DNA of 64,000 bases from Cannabis sativa (lineage: Eukaryota; Streptophyta; Magnoliopsida; Rosales; Cannabaceae), in the NCBI RefSeq assembly GCF_029168945.1, contig NC_083607.1, forward strand, positions 41,277,257 through 41,341,256, in the 5' to 3' direction. Every line of letters starts with the position of its first letter. Within the stretch, counting starts at the first letter, position 1. The translations under genes were made by a program, and so were the position numbers. The notes beneath the pieces are model-generated. The model made no database searches. It was not told the origin of the DNA and worked only from the letters and a program-made list of their open reading frames with translations. Below, one piece after another: positions 44,885 through 56,075 of this stretch.

Positions 44885-46429
44885 TTAGTACATATCAATT
44901 AATCCTAAATTCTGACGGTGCTTTTCAAAGGCTGTCACGGCCAGGACTTTAGTAAATGGATCAGCTAGGTTGTCCTCTGTGTCAACTTTCTCAACTAGTA
45001 CATCCCCTCTTGCCACGTATTCTCTGATAATGTGATACTTCCTTTCAATGTGTTTGCTTCTCTTGTGGCTTCGAGGTTCTTTACTGTTTGCTATTGCTCC
45101 ATTGTTATCACAGAGTAATACCAGAGGCTTTTCCATTCCAGGAAAAACACCTATGCTGGTGAAGAACTTTCTTAGCCAAACAAGTTCTTTAGCAGCTTCG
45201 GCTGCTGCTATGTATTCAGCTTCCATAGTTGAGTCCGATATCGCAGTTTGTTTAGCACTTCTCCAAACCACTGCTCCACCCCCAAGAGTAAACACCATCC
45301 CAGATGTAGATTTCTTGTCTTCAAGACTTGCCTGGAAATCTGAATCAGTGTAGCCTATGGGATTTAAAGCACCACCCTTGTAGACTAACACAAGATTCCT
45401 TGTACTCTTTAAGTATTTCAGAATATACTTAACTGCATTCCAATGTTCTTGTCATGGATTAGACTGATACCTGCTCACGATTCCAACAGCATAACAGATG
45501 TCAGGTCTAGTGCATGACATTGCATACATTAGACTTCCAACTGCAGAGGCATAGGGAATATTCGCCATGTCCTCTATCTCTTAAGGATCAGTCGGTGACT
45601 CTTCCGTAGATAGACGAATACCATATCTAGAAGGCATGTTTGCCCCATTGGCGTTGTTCATGGAGAATCTCTCTAAGACTTTGTCTATGTAGGTTGTTTG
45701 AGAGAGAGCAAGAGATCTGTTCTTCCGGTTTCTGATAATCTGAATACCAAAAACATAGGCTGCTTCACCCAAATCTTTCATATCGAATTGAGTGTTGAGC
45801 CATTCCTTGATGTTAGTCATTTTCTTGACATTGTTTCCAATGATCAAAATGTCATCAACATAAAGGACCAGGAATACTACTATTTGGTCTTCCTTGAGTT
45901 GGTAAACACAAGGTTCATCTTCATTCTGAAGAAAGCCGTAGGTCTTGATGATTTCATCAAACCTTTTGTTCCATGATCGAGAAGCTTGCTTAAGTCCATA
46001 GATAGACCTGTTTAACTTGCAAACTTTCTTTTCCTGCCCAGGAAGAACATAAACTTCTGGTTGCTCCATATAGATGGTTTCTTCAAGTACCCCATTAAGG
46101 AAAGCAGTCTTGACATCCATTTGCCAGATTTCATAATCGAAAGCAGCAGCTATGATGAGAAGAATTCAGATGGATTTGAGCATGGCAACAGGACTAAAAG
46201 TTTCCTCATAGTCCACGCCTTCTCTTTGGGTATAACCCTTGGCTACAAGTCTAGCTTTAAAAGTTTTGACTTCGCCTCCAGCTCCTCTTTTCTTCTTGTA
46301 AACCCACTTGCATCCTATCGGATGATAGTCGTCAGGTGCGTCTACATATTCCCAGACTTTGTTCTTTTTCATGGAATCCATTTCTGAATCCATGCCGGCT
46401 GACCATCGTTTCCGTTGCGGACTAGCCAT
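44885..46429 (-). pseudogene. Reverse transcriptase and RNase H of copia 2
   Basis: [46 protein letters not shown]. RNase H: GYTDSDFQASLEDKKS, ISDSTMEAEY, CDNNGAIANS and DNLADPFTKVL, ending at TAG 44885-44887; this last 168-codon stretch is intact, unlike in copia 1. Stops: TGA near 46166, TAA near 45581 (CAA in copia 1) and TGA near 45453 (GGA in copia 1). Confidence 0.9.
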
Positions 46430-46432
46430 TGC

Positions 46433-48420
46433 CTATTTATAGGTTAATGGATCGTCATCAATACCGTCACCTACGACCATATTGATTTCACCATCCAAGC
46501 CATAACGAGCAGGTTTTGTTGAAACCCTCCCACTACGACGAGGTACGGCTGTCTTCTGAACATAAACTTTAGTAGTAGATTTCTCAGTTTGTTCAACTGA
46601 GGGAGTGGGATTGTCTTCTTCACGAGTGGAAGAGGACGGAACATTGGAAGGACTTATATCTGATAGCAATTCCTCTAGAACAACTTTACTTTTCGGTTTG
46701 TAGACTTTAATATAGTTCTCTTCAAGGGAAGTAGCATTTGTAGAAACAAACACTTTGTTATCCTTGTGACTATAAAATAGTCCACCCCTAGTCTCTTTAG
46801 AATTTCTGACAAACATGGATACTTCGGTACGTGATTCAAGTTAGCCTTCTTTCTTTCTTAAGACATGAGCAGGGCACCCCCAAATTCTGTAATGGCGTAA
46901 ACTAGGTGTTCGACCATTCCAAAGTTCGACGGGTGTCTTAGGGACTGCTTTAGATGGAACAACATTTAGAATGTCATTTGCCATCTGTATAGCATATCCC
47001 CAGAAGGACGTAGACAGAGTTGAATAACTCAGCATAGACCTAACCATTTCCAAAAGAGTGCGATTTCTTCTTTCTGCAACTCCATTTTGTTGTGGAGTGG
47101 CTAGGGCAGTGTATTGGGATTCAATTCCAAGTTCAATTAAATGATCTTTGAACTGCATATCCATATATTCTCCACCCCTATCAGTTCGCAAGATCTTTAA
47201 TGATTTACCTAATTGGTTTTGGGCCAAAGCATGAAACTCCTGAAACTTTTCAAACGTTTCAGATTTCTTTCGCATTAGGTAAAGAAAACTATATCTAGAG
47301 AAATCGTCAATGAAAGTGACAAAATACTCATAACCACCTCGGGCTTTGACACTCAAAGTTCCGCAGACATCGGAATGTACTAACCCTAGAAGGATTTTGG
47401 CACGCTCTCCCTTTGCAGAGAAAGAACGTTTAGTCATTTTTCCTTCTAGGCAGGACTCGCATACTGGCAGTTCACCTAAGACGAAATTTTTCAATGGACC
47501 GTCTTTGGTGAGCTTATTGAGTCTATCAAAGCCTATATGACCTAAACGTAAATGCCATAGATAAGTTTGATCATCATTATCAATCTCTTTTCTTTTTAGG
47601 TTTCTAGGTCTAGTTGCACTGAAAAGTTCACTATTTAGTGAGATTTGAGTACTAGGTCTTAAAACATAAAGCCCTTGTTCCATATTAGCAACACATATTT
47701 GAAATCCATTACGAGAAATTGAACAATTTGTACTCGAAAAATTCAATATATAAGATTGTGTTTGCAAACATGAGACACTAATCAAGTTTCTACTAAAGTT
47801 TGGAATAAATAAAACATTTTCTAAAATTAAAAATCTTTGTTGAAACTTGATGCGGGCTTTTCCTCTAGCTTTGACCGATACTAATTCGCCATTGCCAACT
47901 TTAAGCTTTAACTCTCCTGGAAGCAGATTTTCCCAAGTTTCAAGCAACTGCAGTGAAGAACATACATGGTTAGTAGACCCAGAATCAACAATCCAGATGG
48001 ATTTGTCGTTCTCTAAAACACATGATTCAAAGACAAAAGCATTACCTTCGTTTGAATTGTTTAGAAGCCTGGGACATCGTTCTTCATGATGTCCCTTTTC
48101 ATTACAATTCGAACATAGAAGATTATGTCTGATAATTGTACTTGAAGAAGCAGTTTTGCTAGATCCTTCATACCTAGTCCTTTTCCTTCGATTATTGATT
48201 GCAAACCCAGGGGGACCCATTGCAATCAAGTTCCGTTCATGAGCTCGTAATTCTGCTTCGAGCTTGTCCATGTCGGAGGAGTTAGAATTGTTGATCATGT
48301 AAGAGATAACAAATTCATTATACTCCGGAGGAAGACTATTAAGGATAAGTTGGACCCATTGTTCTCTTGATAAATCAATTCCTAGTAGATTTTCCTTTTG
48401 GAACTTCAGATTCATCATCA
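46433..48420 (-). pseudogene. gag C-terminus, protease and integrase of copia 2
   Basis: An open frame of 526 codons (48421-46841) covers the capsid end, a complete zinc knuckle CSNCNEKGHHEERC, protease IVDSGSTNHVC, the integrase zinc region (LWHLRLGH, CESCLEGK) and core (HSDVCG, LRTDRGGEY, NGVAERRNR). A TAA near 46840 (Lys AAA in copia 1) and a TAG at 46433 (CAG in copia 1) split the integrase tail. A single-base frame loss seen in copia 1 gag is absent here. Confidence 0.92.
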
Positions 48421-48425
48421 ACAGG

Positions 48426-50324
48426 TGTTGGGTTTTATGCCCTAAATAAAACTCATTTCAATATAATCAGATTTACTTATTAATATAGATCAGAAATAGC
48501 ATTTAATGTTGCATGGTTCACATGATTTATTTCATGATTATATGTGCATAATGTATGAATTCATCTGAAACCCTTTTCACATACTTGATCCTGTTTATTG
48601 TGCTGTCAACACATTGGAAAGTAAACATGACTATGTGAATAAAGTTTCCTAGATTTATCAGACATAGGGTTTTACTAATATGATAATCTAGAACAGAGTT
48701 TACTTGCATTTGGAGAAGTGCTATGTTCTTTCCAGAGCATTGGTTAAAGTAAATTTCAGGTTGGATGCATGGAGTATGCATCGGAAGGGACCGATATTGA
48801 ACTTTGACTTAGATTTATTAAACTTACCGTAATATCTATTCAAGTCAATATCGCCTAGTTGATCCTAGATCAAATGATCTTAATCCTGTTATGATTAGGC
48901 TCAATCTCGAGAGGCTATTTGTGTTCTTTGATTTGTTAGTTAAGCCTACTTTTAGGTCAGGGTGATACGTACATTTTGGGAACACGGTAGTGCAATTGAG
49001 TGGGAGCGCTATCATAAACATGGAATCTATAGCTTCTATCTGGCGAATAGCAAGCAAAGGATGATCTCCTTCGAGCTTGACCAAACGAACATAAATGGTG
49101 GAGTACTCATTTCACATAAGCTGAAATATCATTTATACGGGGTCAAGTGTTTTAAGGATAAAATACATTGTAGGGTGTAACGGTAATCTAATCCCTTTAC
49201 AGTGTAGATCATTCATATAGAGGATCATTGATCACATTAGGATTATAACAATGGATAACTAATGATGTGTCTATATGGTGGAACATATAGAGCATTCTAT
49301 ATACTGAGAGTGCAATTCTAAGTTCTATGCGTTGATTCAACGAAGAATTAATAAGTTAGTGAATTTTAGTGCTAAATTCTTGATTAACTTATTGGAAGCT
49401 CGGTTATATAGACCCATGGTCCCCGCACTAGTTGAGATAATATTGCTTGTAAGACTCATGTAATTGGTTTTGATTAATCAATTATAATTCTCAAACTAGA
49501 CTATGCCTATTTGTGAAATTTTCACTAAGTAAGGGCGAAATTGTAAAGAAATAGTTTATAGGGGCATATTTGTTAATTATGATACTTTGTATGGTTCAAT
49601 TAATAAATATGATAAATGGCAATATTATTTAATAATTATTTATAGTTATTAAATAGTTAGAATTGGCATGTAAATGGTTGAATTAGAAAATTGGCGTTTT
49701 TGAGAAAATCAGATGCAGAAAAGATAAAACTGCAAAATTGCAAAAAGTGAGGCCCAAATCCACTTGTATAGGGCCAGCCACTTTTGTAGGAAATTTAAAC
49801 TGATTTTTTCATTATTTTAATGCCAAATAATTCAAACCTAACCCTAGTGGAATGCTATAAATAGATAGTGAAGGCTTCAGGAAATTTACACACTTTTCTT
49901 CTGACACTTCTGATTCAGAAAAAAACTGAGCCTTCTCTCTCTGTATCTGGCTGACCACTCCCTCTCTTCTTTTCTTCTTCAATATTTCGAAATTCTTAGT
50001 GTATGAGTAGTGCCCACACACAGCAAGTGATACCTCAATCATAGTGAGGAAGATCGTGAAGAAAGACTTTCAGCAAGAAGGAGTTTCAGCATCAAAGATT
50101 CAGAGAAAGAGATCCAGGTTCAGATATTGATAATGTTCTGCTACAAAAAGGAATCAAGGGCTAGATATCTGAACGGAAGGAGTCATTATATTCTGCTGCA
50201 CCCAATGTAAGGTTTCCTGAACTTTATATGTGTTTATTTCATCGTTTTAGAAAGTTCATATTTAGGGTGTTTAATCAACATACTTGTGAGTAGATCTAAG
50301 ATCCTGGTAAAATAAATTCCAACA
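48426..50324 (+). repeat. 5' LTR of copia X (1899 bp)
   Basis: TGTTGGGTTTTATGCCC to AAATTCCAACA. It is of the TGTTGGG subfamily, like 24144-26037. The antisense frame is at 48845-49084. Confidence 0.93.
49856..49863 (+). promoter_or_regulatory. Probable TATA box of copia X LTR
   Basis: TATAAATA in the conserved GCTATAAATAGATAGTGAAG block. Confidence 0.6.
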
Positions 50325-50326
50325 AC

Positions 50327-50343
50327 TGGCCTCAGAGCCATGG
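50327..50343 (+). other. Primer-binding site of copia X
   Basis: TGGCCTCAGAGCCATGG, two bases after the LTR. It resembles the initiator tRNA-Met site TGGTATCAGAGCCATGG with two changes. Confidence 0.75.
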
Positions 50344-53300
50344 TAATTGATTTACTTGCAAGAAATTTGGACTTTAAAACGATTGTTTGTATGTTTTTTG
50401 GATGGTATCATGTTGTATTGAGTGTTATTTGATGATTGATTGATGTTTGTAAATTTTTGTGAAAAATAATTGCGATTCTGTTTCTGGCATTATTTTTGAA
50501 GATTTGAAAAAATCGGAGTTGTGCTGAAATTTTCCTGCTATCACGAAAACTGTCCGTACAGCTCACAATTTTTTCGTTTTTCTTCGATTTTTCATGCTTT
50601 TTCATGGAATTAACTTCCGATTTTTTGCATAGTTTTGTATATATACTATTACTATTCCTAATTCAATTCTAATTATCATTTTGAATTAATTTAATATTTT
50701 TTAAATTTAATTCAAGATATTAGTGTAATTTGAATTTGAATAGAATTAGTATCTATCTTCTTACTTAAAAATCTATCTTATTTTTAAATTTGATTATATC
50801 TTATCTTATTTTTAAATTTAAGGTGAGATTTTATATATATATTTTTTAAATTAAATCTTTTTTAGATATTTTGACCTTATTTAAATTTAAAATAAGATAA
50901 TTATAATCATGTAATTTTAAATAGATATAAGATATTTTGCTAACTTTTAAATTTTGTTATTTTATTTATTTAAATTAAATTTAAAATCTGAAAAAGATAT
51001 TTAACTTATCTTTTCTAATTTTTATTTATAAAATAACATTTAAATTTTAAAAGTAGTTAGCAAATTTTGAAATGATATTTAGGTTGGTTGAAACCTAATT
51101 TTTCAAAATTGTAGGTTTAATTTTAAATTTAAATTATTTTTAAACTTTCGAATTTTTGAAATATTTTTTTAAAATTTTCAAAAATTATTATTTATTTAAT
51201 TAATTATTTCGAAATTAAATATTTAATTTAAAATTAAATAAATCCTACATCCAACTATCCAACTAACCTTGTTGCAGGATTATGTGTTTTAGCTTGTGTG
51301 TAAGTTTTCAAAACCTATTATTACTTGATTGCAAATAGTCATGGTTACCTTTTGCCAGATCTAATGATCTGATGGCTCCCTTGGTCAAGTTAATAATTTG
51401 TAACAAGTATATTTACAATCTTCTTTCAGCTGTGTATGACCTAGCAACATGATAGGACCCATCCAAAGTGTGCCTGTGTGAGCCTATGTGTTTAATTTTA
51501 TTATAGATGCATATAGGTTGTTGTTGCTAAAATAAATTATCATAGTTCTTGATAGAATTTATTTAGGCCCATTTAGTTTTTGGGCCTATTAAATTAATAA
51601 CAGTTGTTCTTATTAAGGTTAAATTCCTCTCTTTTAGGCCTTGTGTGAGAGTTGGGAGCCATAGTAGTGGGTACGACATACTAAACCCAGCACCCCCTCA
51701 CATAAACCACCCCAATTGTGAAGGCCCATTTGCCTGATTTGAATAACTGTACTAGGTTAATTAAACTGATTTAACCTAATAAAATTGATTAGCAACATAA
51801 TTAATTTCATTTATTTTGAAATTAATTTAAGAAAATTATAGTTTAAAGAATTTTTTATTCTAAGCTAAACTATATGTATTTTCTTGTATTTAATTAAATA
51901 TAGAATTATAACCATCTAGATTCTTTCTGGAGCTTAATTTAAATTTTTCATTAAATATTCCTATTTAAGTTGATATTTAGTTATCTACAACTAACCAACT
52001 TAAATGCAATATCTTTTGAATTTCAAATTTCAAAATTAAGTTGAGGAATTTTAGGCATTGGTTATTAAGATTCTTTAGATATTTTTTAAGTTAATATCTT
52101 TTCAAATATTAACTTAAAATGGAATATTTTCAAATTAAGTGGTTACAACTTAATTTTTGATATTTAATTAAATTTAAATTTGAAAATATTTAAGTTCTAG
52201 ATTTTTTCTAATACAACTTAAATTAGATATTTTTTCAAATTTTGTGGAAAAGATACTTAGTCAAATAAGATATTTTCTAGATAGTTATTTCTAGACTACT
52301 TATTATTTCTAATATTAAATAGGAAATATTATACATTGTGAAATTAATTATTTATTAATTAATTTTGGTACAATTTATTTTAAGTATATTTTTCCTAGTA
52401 TTAAACTAGAGATTAATAATTAAGCCTTCTCTACACTTAATTATTTATTTCTTGAATTTAATACATTTAATTAATTTGAAAATGAAATATCTAAGTTGAT
52501 TTTTATCATCATACTTAAATATTTCTTTTTCATGAAATTTAATTAAATAGAAAATTATTTTTAGTTGAAAATTATTTTTTCAACTAAATTTAAATAATTT
52601 TCAAAATATTTTTTTTTATTTTATTAATCAAATTTCGAAATTGCATTTCTTAAATGCTGGAATTTCAAATTTTATTTGAAAAATATATTAAGTTGTAAAT
52701 TAATTATTTATTTTAATTAATTCTTGGATCAACTTAAATCAATAATTTTTTCATTTATTGATTAATTTAAAATAAATTGAATTAAAGTATATTATTAGAA
52801 ATTAAATTAATTAGTCAAAGGAAAATCTAGATAGGTGATATTTTTGCTTGAAGTATTTTTCTAGTGTATTTAATTAAATAGAAAATTAATATTTAAGTTG
52901 ATTTTCATCATCATACTTAAATATTTGAAATTTTTCTTATATATATTTAATTAAATAGGAAAATTATATTTCTTGTTGTAAATTAATTTTATTAATTAAT
53001 TTTGGGCCAACATTAAATTAGAATAATTTTTCCAGGATATATTTTTTATTTTAACATGCATTTTTCGAAAATTGTATTCTTAAATACTTTAATTTTTCGA
53101 AATGCAATATATATATTTATAGAAAATAAAATTTGAGTTGTAAATTAATTTAAATTAATTTTGTAACAACTTAAATTGAATATTTTTCTAAATATTTATT
53201 GGAAATTATTACTAAGATGGAAATAATTCATGTTATTTTCATAACCATCTAAGTAAAAATTTATAAATATTAAATTAAAATTTATATTTAGAATTTTGAA

Positions 53301-53726
53301 TTTTTCATTCTAAATTGGAAATTTTAATTAAATAAATATATATTTAAAATAAATAGAATAAATAAAGAGAATCAAAGAAAATACAACTCTCTTTAAATAA
53401 TGAGCTTTATTATTAAGATATTCGATCTCCATTGTTGGTCTTACAAAAGTTAAATGTTTTCAATATAACCTCGAGACGCTAGACTTCGTCCCCCTATGGA
53501 TGGTTATTCGTTGAACGCATTTAACACCGTAAGATTTCATTTGATAAGTGTTTTGTGAGTTTTCGTCTCTATTTAGACTCTCCCCTACGGTGACTACTTA
53601 GAGATAAACTCATAAAACATGAAATAATGGTGGAAGCTCATAAAATGAGAATAACCTTGACTCTCGCCTACCGGGACAACGTTGGATTCTTATTTTGATC
53701 GAATAAAAGGTTGCTAGAATGGTTTC
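50344..53726 (+). other. Long AT-rich leader of copia X
   Basis: No coding frame. From about 50640 to 53390 it is extremely A/T-rich, with repeated motifs such as AAGTTGATTTTCATCATCATACTT (shown in part) near 52490 and 52890, and inverted repeats around AATTAATT cores (52335-52374, 52690-52735, 52974-53012, 53136-53171). A more ordinary segment, 53400-53726, has CGCCTACCGGGACAACG near 53667, which I recall from other leaders of this copia group. GTTGCAG near 51275 could be a splice acceptor. Confidence 0.6.
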
Positions 53727-54506
53727 TGTTGCCCCTGATTTCGCCCAATATACGTGGACCAATCAAGCAGGGACACGTGGATCAGATAACTTGTAAATAT
53801 TTGCTAAGTCTTTGAATGCCACAAGGAAGCACCCTGGGCATAAGTCCCGGAGGAGGCACCCGGAGTACAAGGTGCTCCCGGAAGCTCGCATAGCATAAAG
53901 CCTCTCCGCGAAGTGTCAGGCTTCTCCTGAGCAATCAAGTCGCATTTAATGCTGCATGGGAGGAAGCGTGTTGGGACTGCAACACGCAATAAAGTCTAAC
54001 GGCACAACCTCCAAACAGCAGCGCCACAGTAATGATCATTTAAGACTAGCGACGGCTACTCTGCGAAGAGTCACGTCAATCACGAGGCAAAAAGGACATT
54101 CCTCATAAAAACCCTACAGCACCTAGGGATTTGACCATGCATTACCCATGGTATATTCATTGGGAGTACCCAACTTTATGGATACTTACAGATACGTTTG
54201 TAAGAACAATTCTAGGGATTACCCCACCAAAACACTATAAATACCCCCTCAAAGCTCATTTAATAGGATGGAGAATCTTGGGTTGCATATGAGCAAGAAG
54301 AGTAAATACTCACCAAGAACATTCTCTGTATTTATAAGGGCAACATTCCCTCAAGTGTGGAATCTGTATTAAATACATCCATCAATAACAAAGACTCGTG
54401 GACTAAGGCTCATTAACGCCCCAACCACGTAAAAATCCTTATCTCGCTTTCTTACAGCTCAATATTATAATCATATTTTAATAGTTGCCGAAAATCTCGG
54501 TCAACA
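53727..54506 (+). repeat. 5' LTR of the plus-strand Tat element (780 bp)
   Basis: TGTTGCCCCTGATTTCG to ATCTCGGTCAACA. A CACTATAAATACCCCC block near 54231-54245 is a probable TATA region. Homologous to 33318-34064. Confidence 0.93.
54235..54242 (+). promoter_or_regulatory. Probable TATA box of Tat 5' LTR
   Basis: TATAAATA followed by CCCCC, about 270 bp before the LTR end; the minus-strand copy has TATTTATAG near 33542. Confidence 0.6.
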
Positions 54507-54529
54507 TTTTGGTGCTTTCATTGAGAGCT
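54507..54529 (+). other. Primer-binding region of the plus-strand Tat element
   Basis: TTTTGGTGCTTTCATTGAG follows the LTR directly; conserved in three elements of the window. Confidence 0.7.
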
Positions 54530-54569
54530 GAAGAAAGCTGCTACACAACAAGTATTTGGCTTCACAAAG

Positions 54570-56066
54570 ATGGTGGAGACAAGAAGTACACGTCAGCCTC
54601 GCCCTCTGGAAGATGCTCAAGACCCGAATGAGGAAGATGTAGCCTCAAGAGCAGCAGAGGAGTCCGAGGAAGAAGAAATAGTCCCTGACGAGGACTACGA
54701 GGGGAACCTCGACGAGTATGCCTATGACGAAGGAAGTTACTCAGAGCTGGTGCTTCTCAGACAAAAAGCTATCGATCACAAAGCCGAGATCGAAGCTCAG
54801 AAAGCGCAAAACTAGAAAATGCAGGAAGTGATGCTAGCCATGCAGAAAGCCATGGAAGCTGCTGGCATTCACGTGCACCCCAAGGCAATGACCGCTGGAC
54901 TCAACAGGGAGCCAGCGACATCTTCGCCTAATTCCCAGCAGCAGAAATCTAGGGAACCTAGCCCTATAGGATATCCTGCTGACGGAAATCAGCCAAAAAA
55001 CCCTACTACTACCCCTGGGCGAAAGAAAAAGGTGCAGGATCCGCGAAGGGTCCGCTCAGATTTCCCTAAAGGGAAAGGTCCGCAGAGGGGCAAGCCCCAA
55101 AAAGGGAGTCTTGGCCCACAGGATCGAGGGGACCGAAAAAGCGTTTCTGTGCACCAGGAACCAGGGGGTAGAGGGAGAAGAGGACAGAGATGTCCTCCCA
55201 TTGATCTGAGAAATCAAATCAATGGGAATCAAGGTGACCTCCGGGATCACCTTGACCAAAAAAGATACGGGCCCGTGGTTTCCTCGGGTACGTTAAATGA
55301 AGGAATTATGGCGGAACTCGCCATACTCCGAAAAGACATTGCTCGAGTCTCCCGGAGGCAGAAGGGAGACGACTCCGATTCAGACAGCAAGGATCGGGAG
55401 CCGTGTGCCAAGCATATCCTGGAGGCGGAGCTCCCTAAAAACTTCAAGATGCCCGAAATGGCGGCATATACCGGGAACTCCAATCCCAGTGACCACCTGT
55501 CGCGGTTCAACCGTGTCATGACGGTCATGCGGGTCAGCAATGATGCCAAATGTCTGTGCTTCCCACTCACTCTGAGTGGGTCCGCGGAGGAATGGTTCAA
55601 AAAGCTGGAACCAGGATCCGTGGGCTGTTGGAACAAGCTCCAGACCAACTTTCGGAGATAGTTTGTCGCCGCCAGAAAGGTCAACTTGGAGGTTAGTGCC
55701 TTAACCAATATCAAGCAACTGCCCACTGAGACCTTGAAGAATTGCATCAAGAGGTTCCGAGAGGAAGCCTCGAAGACCAAGAAGGTTGATGACGGACAAC
55801 AGCTTGCACTTCTCCAAGCAGGAATCCGTACTGGGACTCCCTTCTGGAATGAGTTGCAGCAAGAAGGGGCTGCTAGCCTCCAGGACTTCCAGAAAAGAGT
55901 CCAAAAGTATATCAACCTCGAAGAAGCCCAAATCGTGGCCTATGGAGGCTATTATCCCACCGGGATAGCAGGGTACATGCCCGGAGTATCACCCTCGGGT
56001 ACTGCCCCGACTGCAACTCCGCAGGTGAGTGGCATACAGTTCTCTGCTACCCCCGGGTATAGCTAG
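54570..56066 (+). pseudogene. gag of the plus-strand Tat element (N-terminal and capsid)
   Basis: ATG 54570 (MVETRSTRQPRPLED) opens an acidic region (SEEEEIVPDEDYEGN). A basic stretch (GRKKKVQDPRRVRSDFPKG) and the capsid core follow (KNFKMPEMAAY, DHLSRFNRVM, FPLTLSGSAEEWFKKL). In-frame TAGs at 54813-54815, 55659-55661 and 56064-56066 break it; all keep frame. The minus-strand copy reads Gln at each (CAA, CAG, CAA), so these are C-to-T type changes. Without them gag would run straight into the next frame. Confidence 0.9.
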
Positions 56067-56075
56067 GGCCAAGCT

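Larger units (their letters stand above)
42959..48425 (-). mobile_element. Ty1/copia element copia 2 (same family as copia 1), 5' end missing
   Basis: 3' LTR 42959-44855, purine tract 44856-44868, then pol and gag reading leftward from 48420. Gag is cut at 48425 by the 5' LTR of another copia element. Left target duplication would be gaact (42954-42958). Protein and DNA are very close to copia 1, so the two copies allow each break to be read off. Confidence 0.93.
48426..53726 (+). mobile_element. Ty1/copia element X, 5' LTR and leader only
   Basis: 5' LTR 48426-50324, primer site at 50327, then 3.4 kb of AT-rich leader until the plus-strand Tat element inserts at 53727. Gag and pol of this element, if present, lie beyond the window. 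It inserted into copia 2 gag in the opposite orientation; the left target duplication would be acagg (48421-48425). Confidence 0.8.

Noticed and set aside
44885..45391. Open 168-codon frame looking like an intact gene
   Set aside because: It is the RNase H end of copia 2; its upstream pol is interrupted by stops and nothing suggests separate expression.
55247..55915. 222-codon minus-strand frame in Tat gag
   Set aside because: It is the reverse of conserved gag capsid sequence, and similar reverse frames arise at the same place in the other Tat copy.
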